A stretch of DNA of 43,021 bases from CALMEC01 sp963706315 (GCA_963706315.1 CAVPMA010000001.1:1-43021), one strand, 5' to 3'; counted from the first letter of the stretch, positions 22,972 through 31,940 are shown. Program-made: numbers and translations. Notes: generated from the sequence alone by a model not told the origin.

Positions 22972-23441
22972 CCCGGCCGCCGCGGCTGCAGATCGTCGCG
23001 GTCGGACGGTTGCGCCCGCCGCACGACGCCGCCGGCCGGATGTACGAGGAGCGCGTCCGGGAACGGATCGGCCTGCGAGTGGACGAGGTCGCCCTCGAGC
23101 CGCTGCAGCGCGGGGCCGACCAGGTGCACCGCCGCGAGTCGGAGCGGCTGTCGGCGCGCGTGCTGCCCGGCGCCTGGCGCGTCGCCCTCGCGCCGGGAGG
23201 CCGGGCCCCCGCATCCAGCGAGGCCTTCGCCGGATGGCTCGCCGGGCGGCTCGAGGTGCCCCGCCCGACCGCGTTTCTGATCGGCGGCGCGGCCGGGCTC
23301 GCGCCCGAGCTCGTCGCGGACTCGGATGAGCGAATGTCGCTGGGGCCGCTCACCCTGCCGCACCAGCTGGCCCGCGTGGTGCTGGCCGAGCAGCTCTACC
23401 GCGCCGCCTGCATCGTCGCGGGCCACCCGTACCACCACTGA
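22968..23441 (+). CDS. rlmH: 23S rRNA pseudouridine-1915 N3-methyltransferase (RlmH)
   Basis: 157 residues from ATG 22968 (ATGA overlap with the protease gene). RlmH is a dimeric SPOUT enzyme using S-adenosylmethionine to methylate pseudouridine 1915 of 23S rRNA. The SAM-binding FLIGGAAGL, the segment MSLGPLTLPHQLARVVLAEQ and the terminal QLYRAACIVAGHPYHH are diagnostic. The middle part is slightly more divergent than in firmicute RlmH, but the knot and the C-terminal tail are intact. Confidence 0.92.
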   Translation: MTRPPRLQIVAVGRLRPPHDAAGRMYEERVRERIGLRVDEVALEPLQRGADQVHRRESERLSARVLPGAWRVALAPGGRAPASSEAFAGWLAGRLEVPRPTAFLIGGAAGLAPELVADSDERMSLGPLTLPHQLARVVLAEQLYRAACIVAGHPYHH

Positions 23442-23767
23442 GCGACGCCCCGGACGGGGGCCTCCGATGACATCGGCAGGATCGTGGGCGTGAAGGCGAC
23501 GGATGGCAGCTGTCGATCCGCGAGCTCCGGCAGGTGGCGTTCGGGCTCGGCATGCGCGAGACGGGCGTGGCGCCGGCCGCCCGCGCCGGCACCGGGGTGA
23601 GTCCGCGGTGTCGCGAACGGGGAGCTCACCGGCGCCACGGTCGCCGATCCTGGTGACGCTCGGGCTGCAGTCCTCGACGACGGGCTGGCGTACCGGGCGG
23701 CTCGACCTCATCAGGCTCCCGAGCCGGCGGCGGCGCCCCTGCCGGCAGAGCATTAGGATCCCGCCCC
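23442..23767. other. 326-nt stretch without a supported gene
   Basis: Several short open frames occur on both strands, none with a start, ribosome site and family similarity together. Two adjacent frames give GRIVGVKATDG and then QLSIRELRQVAFGLGM, which could be a decayed remnant. A TAGGAT hexamer at 23754-23759 ends 8 nt before the argS GTG and may be its promoter. Confidence 0.5.
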
Positions 23768-25369
23768 GTGCCGGATCCCGCCCTCATCACGCCGATCGTC
23801 GACGCCATCCGCGCCGTCGCGTCATCCGCCGACCCGGATCCGCGGGTCGAGCTGTCCGCGCCGGCGAATCCCGAGCACGGCGACCTGGCCACGCCGGTCG
23901 CGATGTCGCTCGCGAAGGCGGCGAAGCGCAACCCCCGCGAGATCGCCGCCGACGTCGCGGCGGCGCTCGAGCCGCTCGAGCTCGTGGAGCGGGTGGAGGT
24001 CGCCGGGCCGGGCTTCGTCAACATCACGCTCGCGCCCGCGTGGTTCGCCGGCGCGGCGAGCGCGGTCGCCGCCGCGGGCGCCGGGTACGGGGCGGGGCAA
24101 GCAGCGCCGGTCGAGCGCATCCACCTCGAGTTCGTCTCCGCCAACCCCACCGGCCCGCTGCACGTCGGCCACGCACGGCACGCCGCCTTCGGCGACTCCC
24201 TCGGGCGGATCCTCTCCTTCGCGGGTCACGACGTCTACCGCGAGTTCTACGTCAACGACTACGGCCGCCAGATCGAGCTGTTCGGGCTGTCGGTCAAGGC
24301 GCGGCTCGATCAGCTGCACGGCCTCGACACGCAGGTGCCGGAGGACGGCTATCACGGCGAGTACATCGTCGATATCGCACGGGAGATCGGCGAGAGCGAC
24401 CTCGACGCCGCCGCCTTGGGAGCGATCGCCAAGGACCTGATGCTGCGGCGCATCCAGGCGGACCTCGAGCGGTTCCGCGTGCGCTTCGACGGGTTCTTCT
24501 CGGAGACCTCGCTGCACGAGGCGGGCCGCGTCGCCGAGGGGATCGACCGGCTCGTGGCGGCGGGTGACGCGTACGAGCAGGACGGCGCGGTCTGGTTCCG
24601 CACGACCGCCTACGGCGACGAGAAGGACCGGGTCATCCGCCGCGCGGACGGGTCGACGACCTACATCGCGCCGGACGTCGCCTACCACCTGGACAAAGCC
24701 GCTCGGGGCTTCGACCGCCTCATCACCGTGCTCGGCGCCGACCACCACGGGTACGTGCAGCGGCTGCGGGCGGTTCTCGCCGCAGGCGGTCACGATCCGG
24801 AGATGCTCGAGGTCCCGCTCATCCAGCTGGTGAGCCTGGTGGAGGGCGGGGAGGAGAGGCGCATGAGCAAGCGCGCCGGGACGGTGGTGGCCCTCTCGGA
24901 CCTCGTCGACGACATCGGGGTCGATGCCGCCCGGTTCTTCCTGGTGCAGCGCGCGAACGAGACGGCGTTCGACCTCGACCTCGCGGTCGCCCGGGAGCAG
25001 AGCCGGGAGAACCCCGTCTACTACGCCCAGTACGTCCACGCCCGCGCGTGCAACGTGCTGGAGCGCGTCGGCGACGCCCCGGCCTCCGCCGTCCCGCCGT
25101 CGGTGGAGCCCGCGGAGCGTGCACTGGTGCTGCGCCTCGCGGACTGGCCGGAGACGGTCGTCGAGGCGGAGCGGCGCCGCGCGCCGCACCGGCTGGTCGC
25201 GTACCTCATCGACCTGGCACGCGACTTCCACCTGTTCTACGAGCACTGCCGAGTCTACGACGCGCCCGAAGACGTCAAGCCGTTCCGGGTCGATGTGACT
25301 CGCGCGGCGCGCGGCGTCATCGCCCTCGGCCTGGACCTGCTCGGGGTCGAGGCGCCGCAGCGCATGTGA
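23768..25369 (+). CDS. argS: Arginyl-tRNA synthetase
   Basis: 533 residues from GTG 23768. Class I synthetase charging tRNA-Arg. The N-terminal tRNA-binding domain ends in PGFVNITL; the HIGH motif is present as SANPTGPLHVGHAR; the KMSKS region is reduced to RRMSKRAGTVV, which is normal for ArgS. The C-terminal DALR anticodon-binding domain includes VHARACNVLERVG. The start is nearly leaderless (TAGGAT ends 8 nt before). A tRNA-Gly gene follows, and a tRNA-Arg(TCT) lies at the end of the window. Confidence 0.95.
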   Translation: MPDPALITPIVDAIRAVASSADPDPRVELSAPANPEHGDLATPVAMSLAKAAKRNPREIAADVAAALEPLELVERVEVAGPGFVNITLAPAWFAGAASAVAAAGAGYGAGQAAPVERIHLEFVSANPTGPLHVGHARHAAFGDSLGRILSFAGHDVYREFYVNDYGRQIELFGLSVKARLDQLHGLDTQVPEDGYHGEYIVDIAREIGESDLDAAALGAIAKDLMLRRIQADLERFRVRFDGFFSETSLHEAGRVAEGIDRLVAAGDAYEQDGAVWFRTTAYGDEKDRVIRRADGSTTYIAPDVAYHLDKAARGFDRLITVLGADHHGYVQRLRAVLAAGGHDPEMLEVPLIQLVSLVEGGEERRMSKRAGTVVALSDLVDDIGVDAARFFLVQRANETAFDLDLAVAREQSRENPVYYAQYVHARACNVLERVGDAPASAVPPSVEPAERALVLRLADWPETVVEAERRRAPHRLVAYLIDLARDFHLFYEHCRVYDAPEDVKPFRVDVTRAARGVIALGLDLLGVEAPQRM

Positions 25370-25418
25370 CGATCCGCCGGCCGGCGCGATCCGGGTGTCT
25401 GGTAAGTTCCGCCCAGAC

Positions 25419-25491
25419 GCGGACGTAGCTCAGCTGGTAGAGCGCGAGCTTCCCAAGCTTGAGGTCGCGGGTTCGAGCCCCGTCGTCCGCT
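25419..25491 (+). tRNA. tRNA-Gly (anticodon CCC)
   Basis: 73 nt fold into a complete cloverleaf: acceptor GCGGACG/CGTCCGC, D-arm GCTC/GAGC, anticodon stem CGAGC/GCTTG with loop TTCCCAA, T-stem GCGGG/CCCGT, and U73 as in bacterial glycine tRNAs. CCA is not encoded. It reads GGG codons. TAAGTT at 25403-25408 is a possible -10. Confidence 0.93.
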
Positions 25492-25643
25492 TCACGAGAA
25501 CCCTCGCACAACGTCAGATTCCGGCGGCGAGACGAGGGGTGCGGAGCGCCCGAACGCCGGTCGGATCGCGCAACCTCCGCGTGGGGCCTGACCCGGGTTC
25601 CGCTCGATTGCCTCTCCATCTCAAGACCCTGCGCGGCGACGTG

Positions 25644-25649
25644 TAGGAT
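25644..25649 (+). promoter_or_regulatory. -10 hexamer of a leaderless promoter
   Basis: TAGGAT followed by exactly 6 nt and then the ATG at 25656. There is no Shine-Dalgarno sequence in the gap. Confidence 0.5.
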
Positions 25650-25655
25650 CGACGG

Positions 25656-26211
25656 ATGTTCCGCGGTCTCCTCCTCATCGCAGTCGCGGCCTCGTGCGTG
25701 TGCCTTGCAGCTGGCTGTGGCTCGAGCGACAGCGGGTCGACGACGACGGGTGCCTCCGCCACCGAGACCTGGGCCGGCGGGGTCTGCTCGTCGATCACGA
25801 CCTGGCAGGCCGCGATCACATCGGCTGCCACCTCCCTCAAGAGCGACCCGTCGAAGAACGGGCTGCAAACGGCCGCCGCCGACGCGAAGTCGGCGACGGA
25901 GACGCTCGCCTCCGACCTGAAGGGGCTCGGGAAGCCCGACACCCCGGCCGGGCAACAGGCGAAGGACGACGCTCGACCAGCTCTCGACGGACCTCAACCA
26001 GGACGTCAGCACGATCGAGGGGGCCGTCCAGGGTGCCTCCGGCGGGAGCGGTGTGCTCAGCGCCGTCTCGACGGTGACCGGCACGCTCGCGACGATGGGA
26101 ACGCAGATCAAGAAGACGTATACGGACCTCCAGGGACTCGACGCAAGCGGCGAGTTGAAGGACGCGTTCGCGAACTCGAGCTCCTGCGACTCGCTGACCA
26201 GCGGTTCCTGA
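25656..26211 (+). pseudogene. Small lipoprotein gene with a +1 frameshift
   Basis: ATG 25656 opens a lipoprotein signal with lipobox CLAAGCGSS and a Ser/Thr-rich linker, then helical sequence to about residue 104 (GQQAKDD). At 25968-25971 the frame must slip by one base. The other frame continues LDQLSTDLNQDVSTIEGAVQ, then SAVSTVTGTLATMGTQIKK, and ends SSSCDSLTSGS at TGA 26209-26211, with the same helical, Ala/Ser/Thr-rich style and high third-position GC. Unshifted, the ORF runs to 26351 as Arg-rich nonsense. The repaired protein would be about 184 residues, an exported helical protein of unknown role with a Cys pair that might bond (GVCSS and SSSCD). Confidence 0.75.
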
Positions 26212-26393
26212 CCCCGACGCGCGAGGTCGCGAGGCTCGTCCGGCGGCAATCGACGGGAACGACCCGATGCGTGACGGCGCCACGAATCGGTGTGACGCTT
26301 CGTTCCCCAGGGACTATGGGACGCACCGTACCATCCCGCACCGAGCTCTGATCAGCATCCCAACGCCCTGAGGTCGCGGGTTTTGCTTGGGAC

Positions 26394-26399
26394 TAAGAT
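26394..26399 (+). promoter_or_regulatory. -10 hexamer of a leaderless promoter
   Basis: TAAGAT, then 6 nt, then the GTG of the HxlR regulator at 26406. Confidence 0.5.
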
Positions 26400-26405
26400 C
26401 GAGAC

Positions 26406-26894
26406 GTGCTCGGCCGTGACTATCCCCGACAGAACTGCTCGATCGCGCGCACGCTGGAGGTCGTCGGCGAGCGGTGGACCCTGCTGATCCTCAGGGACGC
26501 ATTCATGGGGTTCACCCGATTCGAGCAGTTCCTCGATCGGCTGACGCTTGCGCCGAACATCCTCACCAAGCGGCTGCGGACGCTCACCGAGGCGGGGATC
26601 CTCGACCGGCGGCGCTACCAGGAGCGCCCCGAGCGGCACGAGTACGTCCTGACCGAGCAGGGCAAGCAGCTCCTGCCGGTCATCCTCGGGCTGTTGCGGT
26701 GGGGTGACGCGCACCTGGCACCTCAGGGCGCGCCTGCACTCGTCCTGCACGTAGAGTGCGGGGGGACCCTCGACGCCCACGCGATCTGCGATCGCTGCCG
26801 CACCGTCGTCGAGGCCGATGCCACCGAATGGTGGCACGGGCCGGGGTCCTCTCGGCCGGCCGGATCGGCGCCGGGACCGCCCCGGAGCGGCTGA
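26406..26894 (+). CDS. HxlR family winged-helix transcriptional regulator
   Basis: 162 residues from GTG 26406. NCSIARTLEVVGERWTLLIL is the typical HxlR opening with its N-terminal Cys, followed by the recognition helix region LAPNILTKRLRTLTEAGIL and the wing DRRRYQERPERHEYVLTEQG. An extra C-terminal part has CGGTLDAHAICDRC, a possible metal or redox site, seen in some HxlR relatives. It is predicted to start leaderless. Its stop lies 8 nt from the convergent ABC permease stop. Targets are unknown; the adjacent exporter is one candidate. Confidence 0.9.
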   Translation: MLGRDYPRQNCSIARTLEVVGERWTLLILRDAFMGFTRFEQFLDRLTLAPNILTKRLRTLTEAGILDRRRYQERPERHEYVLTEQGKQLLPVILGLLRWGDAHLAPQGAPALVLHVECGGTLDAHAICDRCRTVVEADATEWWHGPGSSRPAGSAPGPPRSG

Positions 26895-26902
26895 GCCCGG
26901 GC

Positions 26903-27697
26903 CTATCGGGCCAGGTCGCGACGCTGGAACGCGACGAACGCGGCGGTCAGCGCGGCGACGGTGAAGCCGGCGAGCACGGCGCAGTCGCCCCAGGGGACGT
27001 CCCCGGTCTGAATCGTGGGGCCGGGGGTGAAGTACCAGAACAGCGTGACCCTGGTGAGGAAGCGGATCGGCTCCCACAGCGAGAACAGGAAGTTCGCGAC
27101 GTACATGCCCAGGGTGATGCCGACGGCCACGCCCAGGGCGCGGCCGCGCTCGCTCATGAGGGCCGAGACGAGGAACGCCAGCGCCCCGATCGCCATGAAC
27201 AGCAGCCACGCCTGCCCGGCCGCGAGCGCCATGCGGCCCACCTCGAGCCGCGCGCCGGGCGGGTCGAAGACGCGGTCCGCGCTCACCGTGCCCACCGCGT
27301 ACGCCACCGCCAGGGCCGCCGCTCCGGGGATCAGCACCGCGAGGTGCGAGGCGAGGTAGACCCGGCGGCGGAGCGGGCGGGCGAGGGTCAGGTCGAGCGC
27401 CCCGGACTCCAGGTCGCCGGCGACGGAGCGCGCCCCCAGGCCGATGATGAACAGGCACGCCGCGACAAGGAAGATCGGATGCGTCTGCCCGATCACGGTC
27501 CACGCGGCCAGCGGGTCGAGCCCGGCGAGGCGGAACGCCGTCGAGATGTTGCCCTCGAGCCCCGCCGTGCGGGTCTGCTCGTCGGCGGTCGAGAACAGCG
27601 CCACCAGCGCGAACCCCCACAGCGCCAGAAGCGCCGTGATGAGCGGGAACCGCACCCGCAGCTCCCACCACAGGCGGCGGACCAGCGGGCCGCTCAC
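26903..27697 (-). CDS. ABC-2 type transporter permease
   Basis: 264 residues with six hydrophobic segments (for example FPLITALLALWGFALVALF and MALAAGQAWLLFMAIGALAF). The motif GDLESGALDLTLARPLRRR after the second helix is typical of ABC-2 permeases. The ATG overlaps the ATPase stop by 4 nt, so the two proteins form an exporter, likely as a dimer of each. The substrate is unknown; drug or lipid export is usual for this type. Confidence 0.88.
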   Translation of the reverse strand: MSGPLVRRLWWELRVRFPLITALLALWGFALVALFSTADEQTRTAGLEGNISTAFRLAGLDPLAAWTVIGQTHPIFLVAACLFIIGLGARSVAGDLESGALDLTLARPLRRRVYLASHLAVLIPGAAALAVAYAVGTVSADRVFDPPGARLEVGRMALAAGQAWLLFMAIGALAFLVSALMSERGRALGVAVGITLGMYVANFLFSLWEPIRFLTRVTLFWYFTPGPTIQTGDVPWGDCAVLAGFTVAALTAAFVAFQRRDLAR

Positions 27698-28581
27698 GTG
27701 GACCGGTCCTCGTCGCTCGCGTGGTAGTAGGACAGGAAGATCTCGTCGAGTCCCGGCTCCTCGATGCGAACGTCGTCGACCGCCAGGCGGCTCAACGCAT
27801 CGAGCAGGTCGTGCGCCTCGCCGAGGTAGTCCATCCTGACCACGCCGCCGGTGCGCTCCAGCACGGTGGCGCCCGGGATCGCGACCGGCGCCGCAGGGTC
27901 GCGCAGCACGACCGTCACGCGCTTCGGCCGGCGGCCGCGGAGGTCGTCCACGCGGCCCTCGTCGACGATCCGCCCCTCGCGGATGATCGCCACGCGGTCG
28001 CAGAGCGCCTCGACCTCGCTGAGCATGTGCGAGGAAAAGAACACCGTCGTGCCCGCCTCCCTACGATCCCGCAGGAAGCCGAAGAACCCATCCTGGACGA
28101 GCGGATCGAGCCCCTCGGTGGGCTCGTCGAGCACGAGGAGGCGAGGGTCGTGCTGCACCGCCTGGACGATCGCGAGCTTCTGGCGCATCCCCCGGGAGAA
28201 CGTCCGGATCGGCCGGTCCAGATCGGCGTCGCTCAGCCGGAGCGCCTCGCAGGCGGCCCGGCGAAGGACCGGCGGGCGTCCGTCCAGGCTCGTGAAGTAC
28301 TCGAGCGCCTGCGTCCCGCGCATCCGCATGGGAAGACCCGGGTCGGTCGGGAGAAACCCCACGTCAGCACGCAGCCGGTGGCCCTCCCGCCACGGATCCT
28401 GGCCGAGCACACGAATCGCCCCGCCGTCGGCATGGAGCAGGCCCATCGCCACCCGCAGTGCGGTGGTCTTGCCGGCGCCGTTTGGACCGAGGAAGCCGTA
28501 CAACGACGCTCGCGGAACGGTCAGATCGACGCCCGCAAGCGCGTACCGGTCGCCGTAGCGCTTCTCGAGGCCCGCCGCCAT
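27694..28581 (-). CDS. ABC transporter ATP-binding protein
   Basis: 295 residues from ATG 28581, chosen over GTG 28593 because AGTGGAG lies six bases upstream. Walker A is GPNGAGKTTALR, the signature is FSRGMRQKLAI, Walker B is RLLVLDEPTEGLDPL and the switch His is in FFSSHMLSEVE. A C-terminal extension after the nucleotide domain (from about residue 215) resembles that of drug-resistance type ATPases (CcmA-like). It drives the adjacent permease. Confidence 0.93.
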   Translation of the reverse strand: MAAGLEKRYGDRYALAGVDLTVPRASLYGFLGPNGAGKTTALRVAMGLLHADGGAIRVLGQDPWREGHRLRADVGFLPTDPGLPMRMRGTQALEYFTSLDGRPPVLRRAACEALRLSDADLDRPIRTFSRGMRQKLAIVQAVQHDPRLLVLDEPTEGLDPLVQDGFFGFLRDRREAGTTVFFSSHMLSEVEALCDRVAIIREGRIVDEGRVDDLRGRRPKRVTVVLRDPAAPVAIPGATVLERTGGVVRMDYLGEAHDLLDALSRLAVDDVRIEEPGLDEIFLSYYHASDEDRST

Positions 28582-28708
28582 GAGTATCTCCACTCACCGA
28601 ACGGTAGTCGGCGGGGCACCGGTCGATTAGCCGAACGCGACCGCACGGTGCCCGCCACTTGACCCAGCGACCCTGCGCGGTCCGTCGCGACGGTACGCTC
28701 ACGCCCCG

Positions 28709-30226
28709 GTGACGAACACACGACGCGCGACCGTCGCGGCCAACGCCATGGCCGCAACCAGCCATCCGCTCGCCACGCGGGCGGCGCTCAGCATGCTCGA
28801 CGCCGGCGGCAACGCCTGCGACGCGGCCGTCGCCGCGGCGGCGGTCCTGTGCGTGTGCGAGCCGATGTCGACCGGCGTCGGGGGCGACGCATTCGCGCTC
28901 GTCTGGCGCGACGGCGCCCTCACCGGGTTGAACGCCAGCGGCCGGGCCCCGGCCGCGGCGGATCCCGAGTCGCTCGATCGGGTTCCGGTTCAGGGGCCGA
29001 TGTCGGTCACCGTGCCGGGCGCGGTGGCGGGGTGGGTCGCCCTCCTGGACCGTCACGGGCGGCTCGGGCTCGATCGCTGCCTCGCCCCGGCCATCGACGC
29101 CGCCGAACGCGGATTCGCGGCGACGCCGGTGGTCGCCGCCGCATGGGCGGCGCTCGCGCCCTACCTGGCGGCCGACCCGGAGCTCGCCCGCTGCTACACG
29201 CCGGCGCCGCGGGTGGGGGAGATCACTCGCAATCCGGCGCTCGCCGCGACGCTCCGGCGCATCGCCGACGACGGCGCCGATGCGATCGCACGCGGCCCCA
29301 TCGCCCACGCCATCTGCGCTGCCTCCTGGCTCGACGAGGACGACCTCGCGGCGAACGCGCCCGAGTGGGTCGAGCCGCTGTGCCTTCGCTACCGCGACGT
29401 CGAGGTCTGCGAGCTGCCGCCGAACGGTCAGGGCGCCGCGGCGCTGCAGGCGATCGGCATCGCCGCCGGGTTCGACCTCGCCGCCGCGTCGGACGCCGAT
29501 CGCGTGCACCTGCTGGCCGAGGCGATGAAGCTGGCGTTCGCCGATGCGGGGCGCCACATCGGCGACGCGCCCCTCCCCGGCGGATACCTCGATCCCGCGT
29601 ACCTCGCCGCCCGAGGGCGTTCGATCGATCGCGCGCATGCGGGCCAGCCGGTTCCCGGCCCGCTGCCGACCGGCGGCACGGTCTGTCTGTGCGTGGTCGA
29701 CGCGGACCGAACCGCCTGCTCGTTCATCCAGAGCCTCTACCACGGCTTCGGCGCCCTCGTCGGCGCCCCCGGAACCGGCATTGCGCTGCAGAACCGCGCC
29801 GCCGGCTTCACCCTCGAGCCCGGCCACCCCAACCGGATGGGTCCCGGCAAACGACCGTTCCACACGATCATCCCCGCAATGCTGCTTCGCGACGGCGGCC
29901 TGCTCGGCCCGTTCGGGGTGATGGGCGGCCACATGCAAGCCCAGGGGCACCTGCAGTTCGTCACGGGGGTTGTCGACCTCGGGCTCGACCCCCAGCAGTC
30001 GCTCGACCGGGCCCGCTTCCGGTGCGACCCGTACCCGGACGGCTGGGGGCTCGCGCTCGAGCCGGGGCTCTGGGACGCCGCCGACGACCTGCGACGGCGG
30101 GGCCATCGCGTTGCCTGCGAGTCCGACCCGGCGAGGTTCGGCGGCGGTCAGGCGATTCTCCTGCGCGGCGACGCGCTGGCCGGCGGCTCCGACCCCCGCA
30201 AGGACGGTCACGCCGCCGGCAGGTAG
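28709..30226 (+). CDS. Gamma-glutamyltransferase/acylase family protein, cytosolic form
   Basis: 505 residues from GTG 28709. N-terminal nucleophile hydrolase fold: VAANAMAATSHPLAT, DAGGNACDAAVAAAAV and STGVGGDAFALVW at the start, and the self-processing site with nucleophile Thr324 in PTGGTVCLCVVD. IQSLYHGFGALVGAPGTGI and FHTIIPAMLLRDGG complete the small subunit. There is no signal peptide, unlike the periplasmic glutathione-hydrolysing enzymes, so it resembles YwrD-like intracellular members. Two Cys follow the nucleophile (TVCLC), where most members have T/H/S residues. Substrate could be glutathione, other gamma-glutamyl compounds or an acyl amide. A TACGCT hexamer ends 9 nt before the start. 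Confidence 0.88.
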   Translation: MTNTRRATVAANAMAATSHPLATRAALSMLDAGGNACDAAVAAAAVLCVCEPMSTGVGGDAFALVWRDGALTGLNASGRAPAAADPESLDRVPVQGPMSVTVPGAVAGWVALLDRHGRLGLDRCLAPAIDAAERGFAATPVVAAAWAALAPYLAADPELARCYTPAPRVGEITRNPALAATLRRIADDGADAIARGPIAHAICAASWLDEDDLAANAPEWVEPLCLRYRDVEVCELPPNGQGAAALQAIGIAAGFDLAAASDADRVHLLAEAMKLAFADAGRHIGDAPLPGGYLDPAYLAARGRSIDRAHAGQPVPGPLPTGGTVCLCVVDADRTACSFIQSLYHGFGALVGAPGTGIALQNRAAGFTLEPGHPNRMGPGKRPFHTIIPAMLLRDGGLLGPFGVMGGHMQAQGHLQFVTGVVDLGLDPQQSLDRARFRCDPYPDGWGLALEPGLWDAADDLRRRGHRVACESDPARFGGGQAILLRGDALAGGSDPRKDGHAAGR

Positions 30227-30721
30227 GAACGCGCCATCTCACGCATCATGCGGGATGCGCCCGCCAGGTCGACGGGGCTACGCTACCTGCGACGCGAACG
30301 GATGCGTGTCGACCATGGACGGGACTGCCGTACGCCACTGACCGGCTCGGGATGAGCGCGGGGCGTCTCGGTCGTCGTTCGGCCGGGCCCGCATCGACGC
30401 GGGACAACGGCGTCGTCGGGGCGTGGCCCCGCGGTCCGCGCCTCCCGCGGACATCAGGGTCACGTCCCGGCGATGCCCGACACCGTCAGGCCTGCTTGCG
30501 TCCGTGCGCGATCAGGTCAGCGCCTCGCGTCGGCCTCCACGAGCTCCGCCGCGCTGCGTGGGGGCAGCGCGTCGCCTCGTAGTCGCCGGCGCACCACATC
30601 GCGGTGGCCCTGCTTGAGCTGATCAACCTCGCCTATCGGCGGCCTCCAGTCCGGGTGATGCGATCTACATAACCCAGGAGCCAGGGCGGTCCGTCCGGAC
30701 GGCCGGGCACGATGCCTGGCC
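30227..30721. other. 495-nt stretch without a convincing gene
   Basis: Short frames on both strands lack starts and domain similarity. A minus-strand open frame (30517-30870) contains a protein-like patch (HPDWRPPIGEVDQLKQGHRD) but no acceptable start codon or ribosome site near it, so it is not called. TACATA near 30668 could be a -10 for the following ORF. Confidence 0.45.
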
Positions 30722-30955
30722 GTGGAGCAGCTCGGTCTCAGCCCGTTCGCACCCGGCCAGGCCGTGATCTGGTGGGACGAGCGCGGCCGCCGCACCGGGC
30801 GCTTCGTCGGGGTGATCACTCGGGGTCGGCATCGAGGTGATGCCGAGGTCGCGCTGGGCGGAGCGATCACCGCGGAGCGCGTCGTGCGCGTTCCGCTCGG
30901 CCGGCTCAGTCCAGTGGAATCTCAGGCCCCGGGTCGAGCTCCAGGGTCGTCTTGA
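30722..30955 (+). CDS. 77-residue hypothetical protein
   Basis: GTG 30722 opens a frame that reads like a small globular domain: SPFAPGQAVIWWDERGRRTG, GVITRGRHRGDAEVAL, ERVVRVPLGRLSP. The alternation of beta-type hydrophobics and Arg suggests a small SH3-like or OB-like barrel, which is a guess. It has no clear ribosome site. It overlaps the 3' end of the convergent epimerase gene by 50 nt, which lowers confidence; codon use in the non-overlapping part is typical. Confidence 0.45.
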   Translation: MEQLGLSPFAPGQAVIWWDERGRRTGRFVGVITRGRHRGDAEVALGGAITAERVVRVPLGRLSPVESQAPGRAPGSS

Positions 30956-31940
30956 GCGGCTCGCCGCCCCAGCGCGTACGGTAGTTCGTGATGATCGCGC
31001 GGAGGTGCGGAGGCAGGTAGTCCATGCGCTCGAGCCGCGCGAGGAGCTGCAGGTGATAGGTCTGGTACTTGAGCGGCGCCGGTCCCGGCCGGACGAGGCT
31101 GTACTTGCTCACGCCGATGCCGAGGTCGTAGCGCGGCAGGTACCGCACGAGCTCCAGCGTGCCGCGGTACACGTAGTCGCGGGCACGGTCGCGGAGCGCC
31201 AGCCAGCTGGGGTCGATCGCCGCGAGCTCCTCGGCCTGCCGCGAGAACCGGTCGAGGCTCGCGAGCGACTGCATGAAGCCGTTGAGGACGCGCGCGGCCG
31301 CGCCGTTGCGGTACGCGTATTCGAGGTACCAACGGCCCGGCCCGGTTCCCTTGGCCACGAGCCCGCCCGCGCTCCAGTGGACGGCGAACGCGTTGAGGAA
31401 CTCCTTCGCCTGACGCTGGGCGACGGCCAGGTCGGCGGCCGTCGCCTCGTCGGGAAGCGACGGGATGACCAGGGTCAGCACCAGGCCGTTGCTCATCGCG
31501 TCGCGCCATGGAGCTTGCTCGCCATCCGGCGCGCGGTAGGCGGATTCGATGACCCGGAACCGCAGGCCGTTCGGCAGTTTCTTGACCGTCGCGTAGGCCA
31601 GGATCTCCCGGGCCCCGTTGCGCAGGCCTTCGATGTCGCCACGGGCCTGACGGCGCAGCACGTCCCGGGCGGCGCGGACCCAGTTGGGGAAGAAGCCCTG
31701 CCGCTTGTAGTACGTCCACAGGATGTTCGACTGCGGCGGTCGGACCATGCAGCTGGTGCATGGCACGAAGTCGTGCGTCGCGACCCACCAGCGGTTGATC
31801 GTGAGGATCTGGGCGCGGGCGGTCGCGGTCGCGGCTTGCGCGGACACGAGTACGTCGGGGTATTTCGGCGCCGCCCCGGCGGTGGCAGGCAACGACATGG
31901 CGACGGCGATCAAGGGGACGAGCACACGCCGAGGCCGCAT
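30906..31940 (-). CDS. Secreted protein with D-glucuronyl C5-epimerase-like C-terminal domain
   Basis: 344 residues from ATG 31940, which gives a signal peptide (VLVPLIAVAMSLPATAGAAP). The longer frame upstream runs into the cyclophilin gene and is ignored. The catalytic-type segments are WRDAMSNGLVLTLVIP, GRWYLEYAYRNG, and RVLNGFMQSLASLDRF, followed by LPRYDLGIGVSKYSL; this resembles the C-terminal domain of heparosan/alginate-type glucuronyl C5-epimerases. A bacterial target polysaccharide is unknown, and the CTSC pair may be structural. TATCCT ends 8 nt before the ATG, so it may be leaderless. No polysaccharide cluster surrounds it. Confidence 0.75.
   Translation of the reverse strand: MRPRRVLVPLIAVAMSLPATAGAAPKYPDVLVSAQAATATARAQILTINRWWVATHDFVPCTSCMVRPPQSNILWTYYKRQGFFPNWVRAARDVLRRQARGDIEGLRNGAREILAYATVKKLPNGLRFRVIESAYRAPDGEQAPWRDAMSNGLVLTLVIPSLPDEATAADLAVAQRQAKEFLNAFAVHWSAGGLVAKGTGPGRWYLEYAYRNGAAARVLNGFMQSLASLDRFSRQAEELAAIDPSWLALRDRARDYVYRGTLELVRYLPRYDLGIGVSKYSLVRPGPAPLKYQTYHLQLLARLERMDYLPPHLRAIITNYRTRWGGEPLKTTLELDPGPEIPLD

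Noticed and set aside
23442..23767. Possible SpoIID-like remnant upstream of argS
   Set aside because: Two short fragments in different frames with weak resemblance; too little to call a pseudogene.
28849..30582. 577-codon plus-strand frame over the gamma-glutamyltransferase
   Set aside because: Arg-rich alternative frame; the real gene is 28709-30226.
30517..30870. 117-codon minus-strand frame with a protein-like patch
   Set aside because: No acceptable start or ribosome site near the plausible part, and it opposes the small plus-strand ORF.
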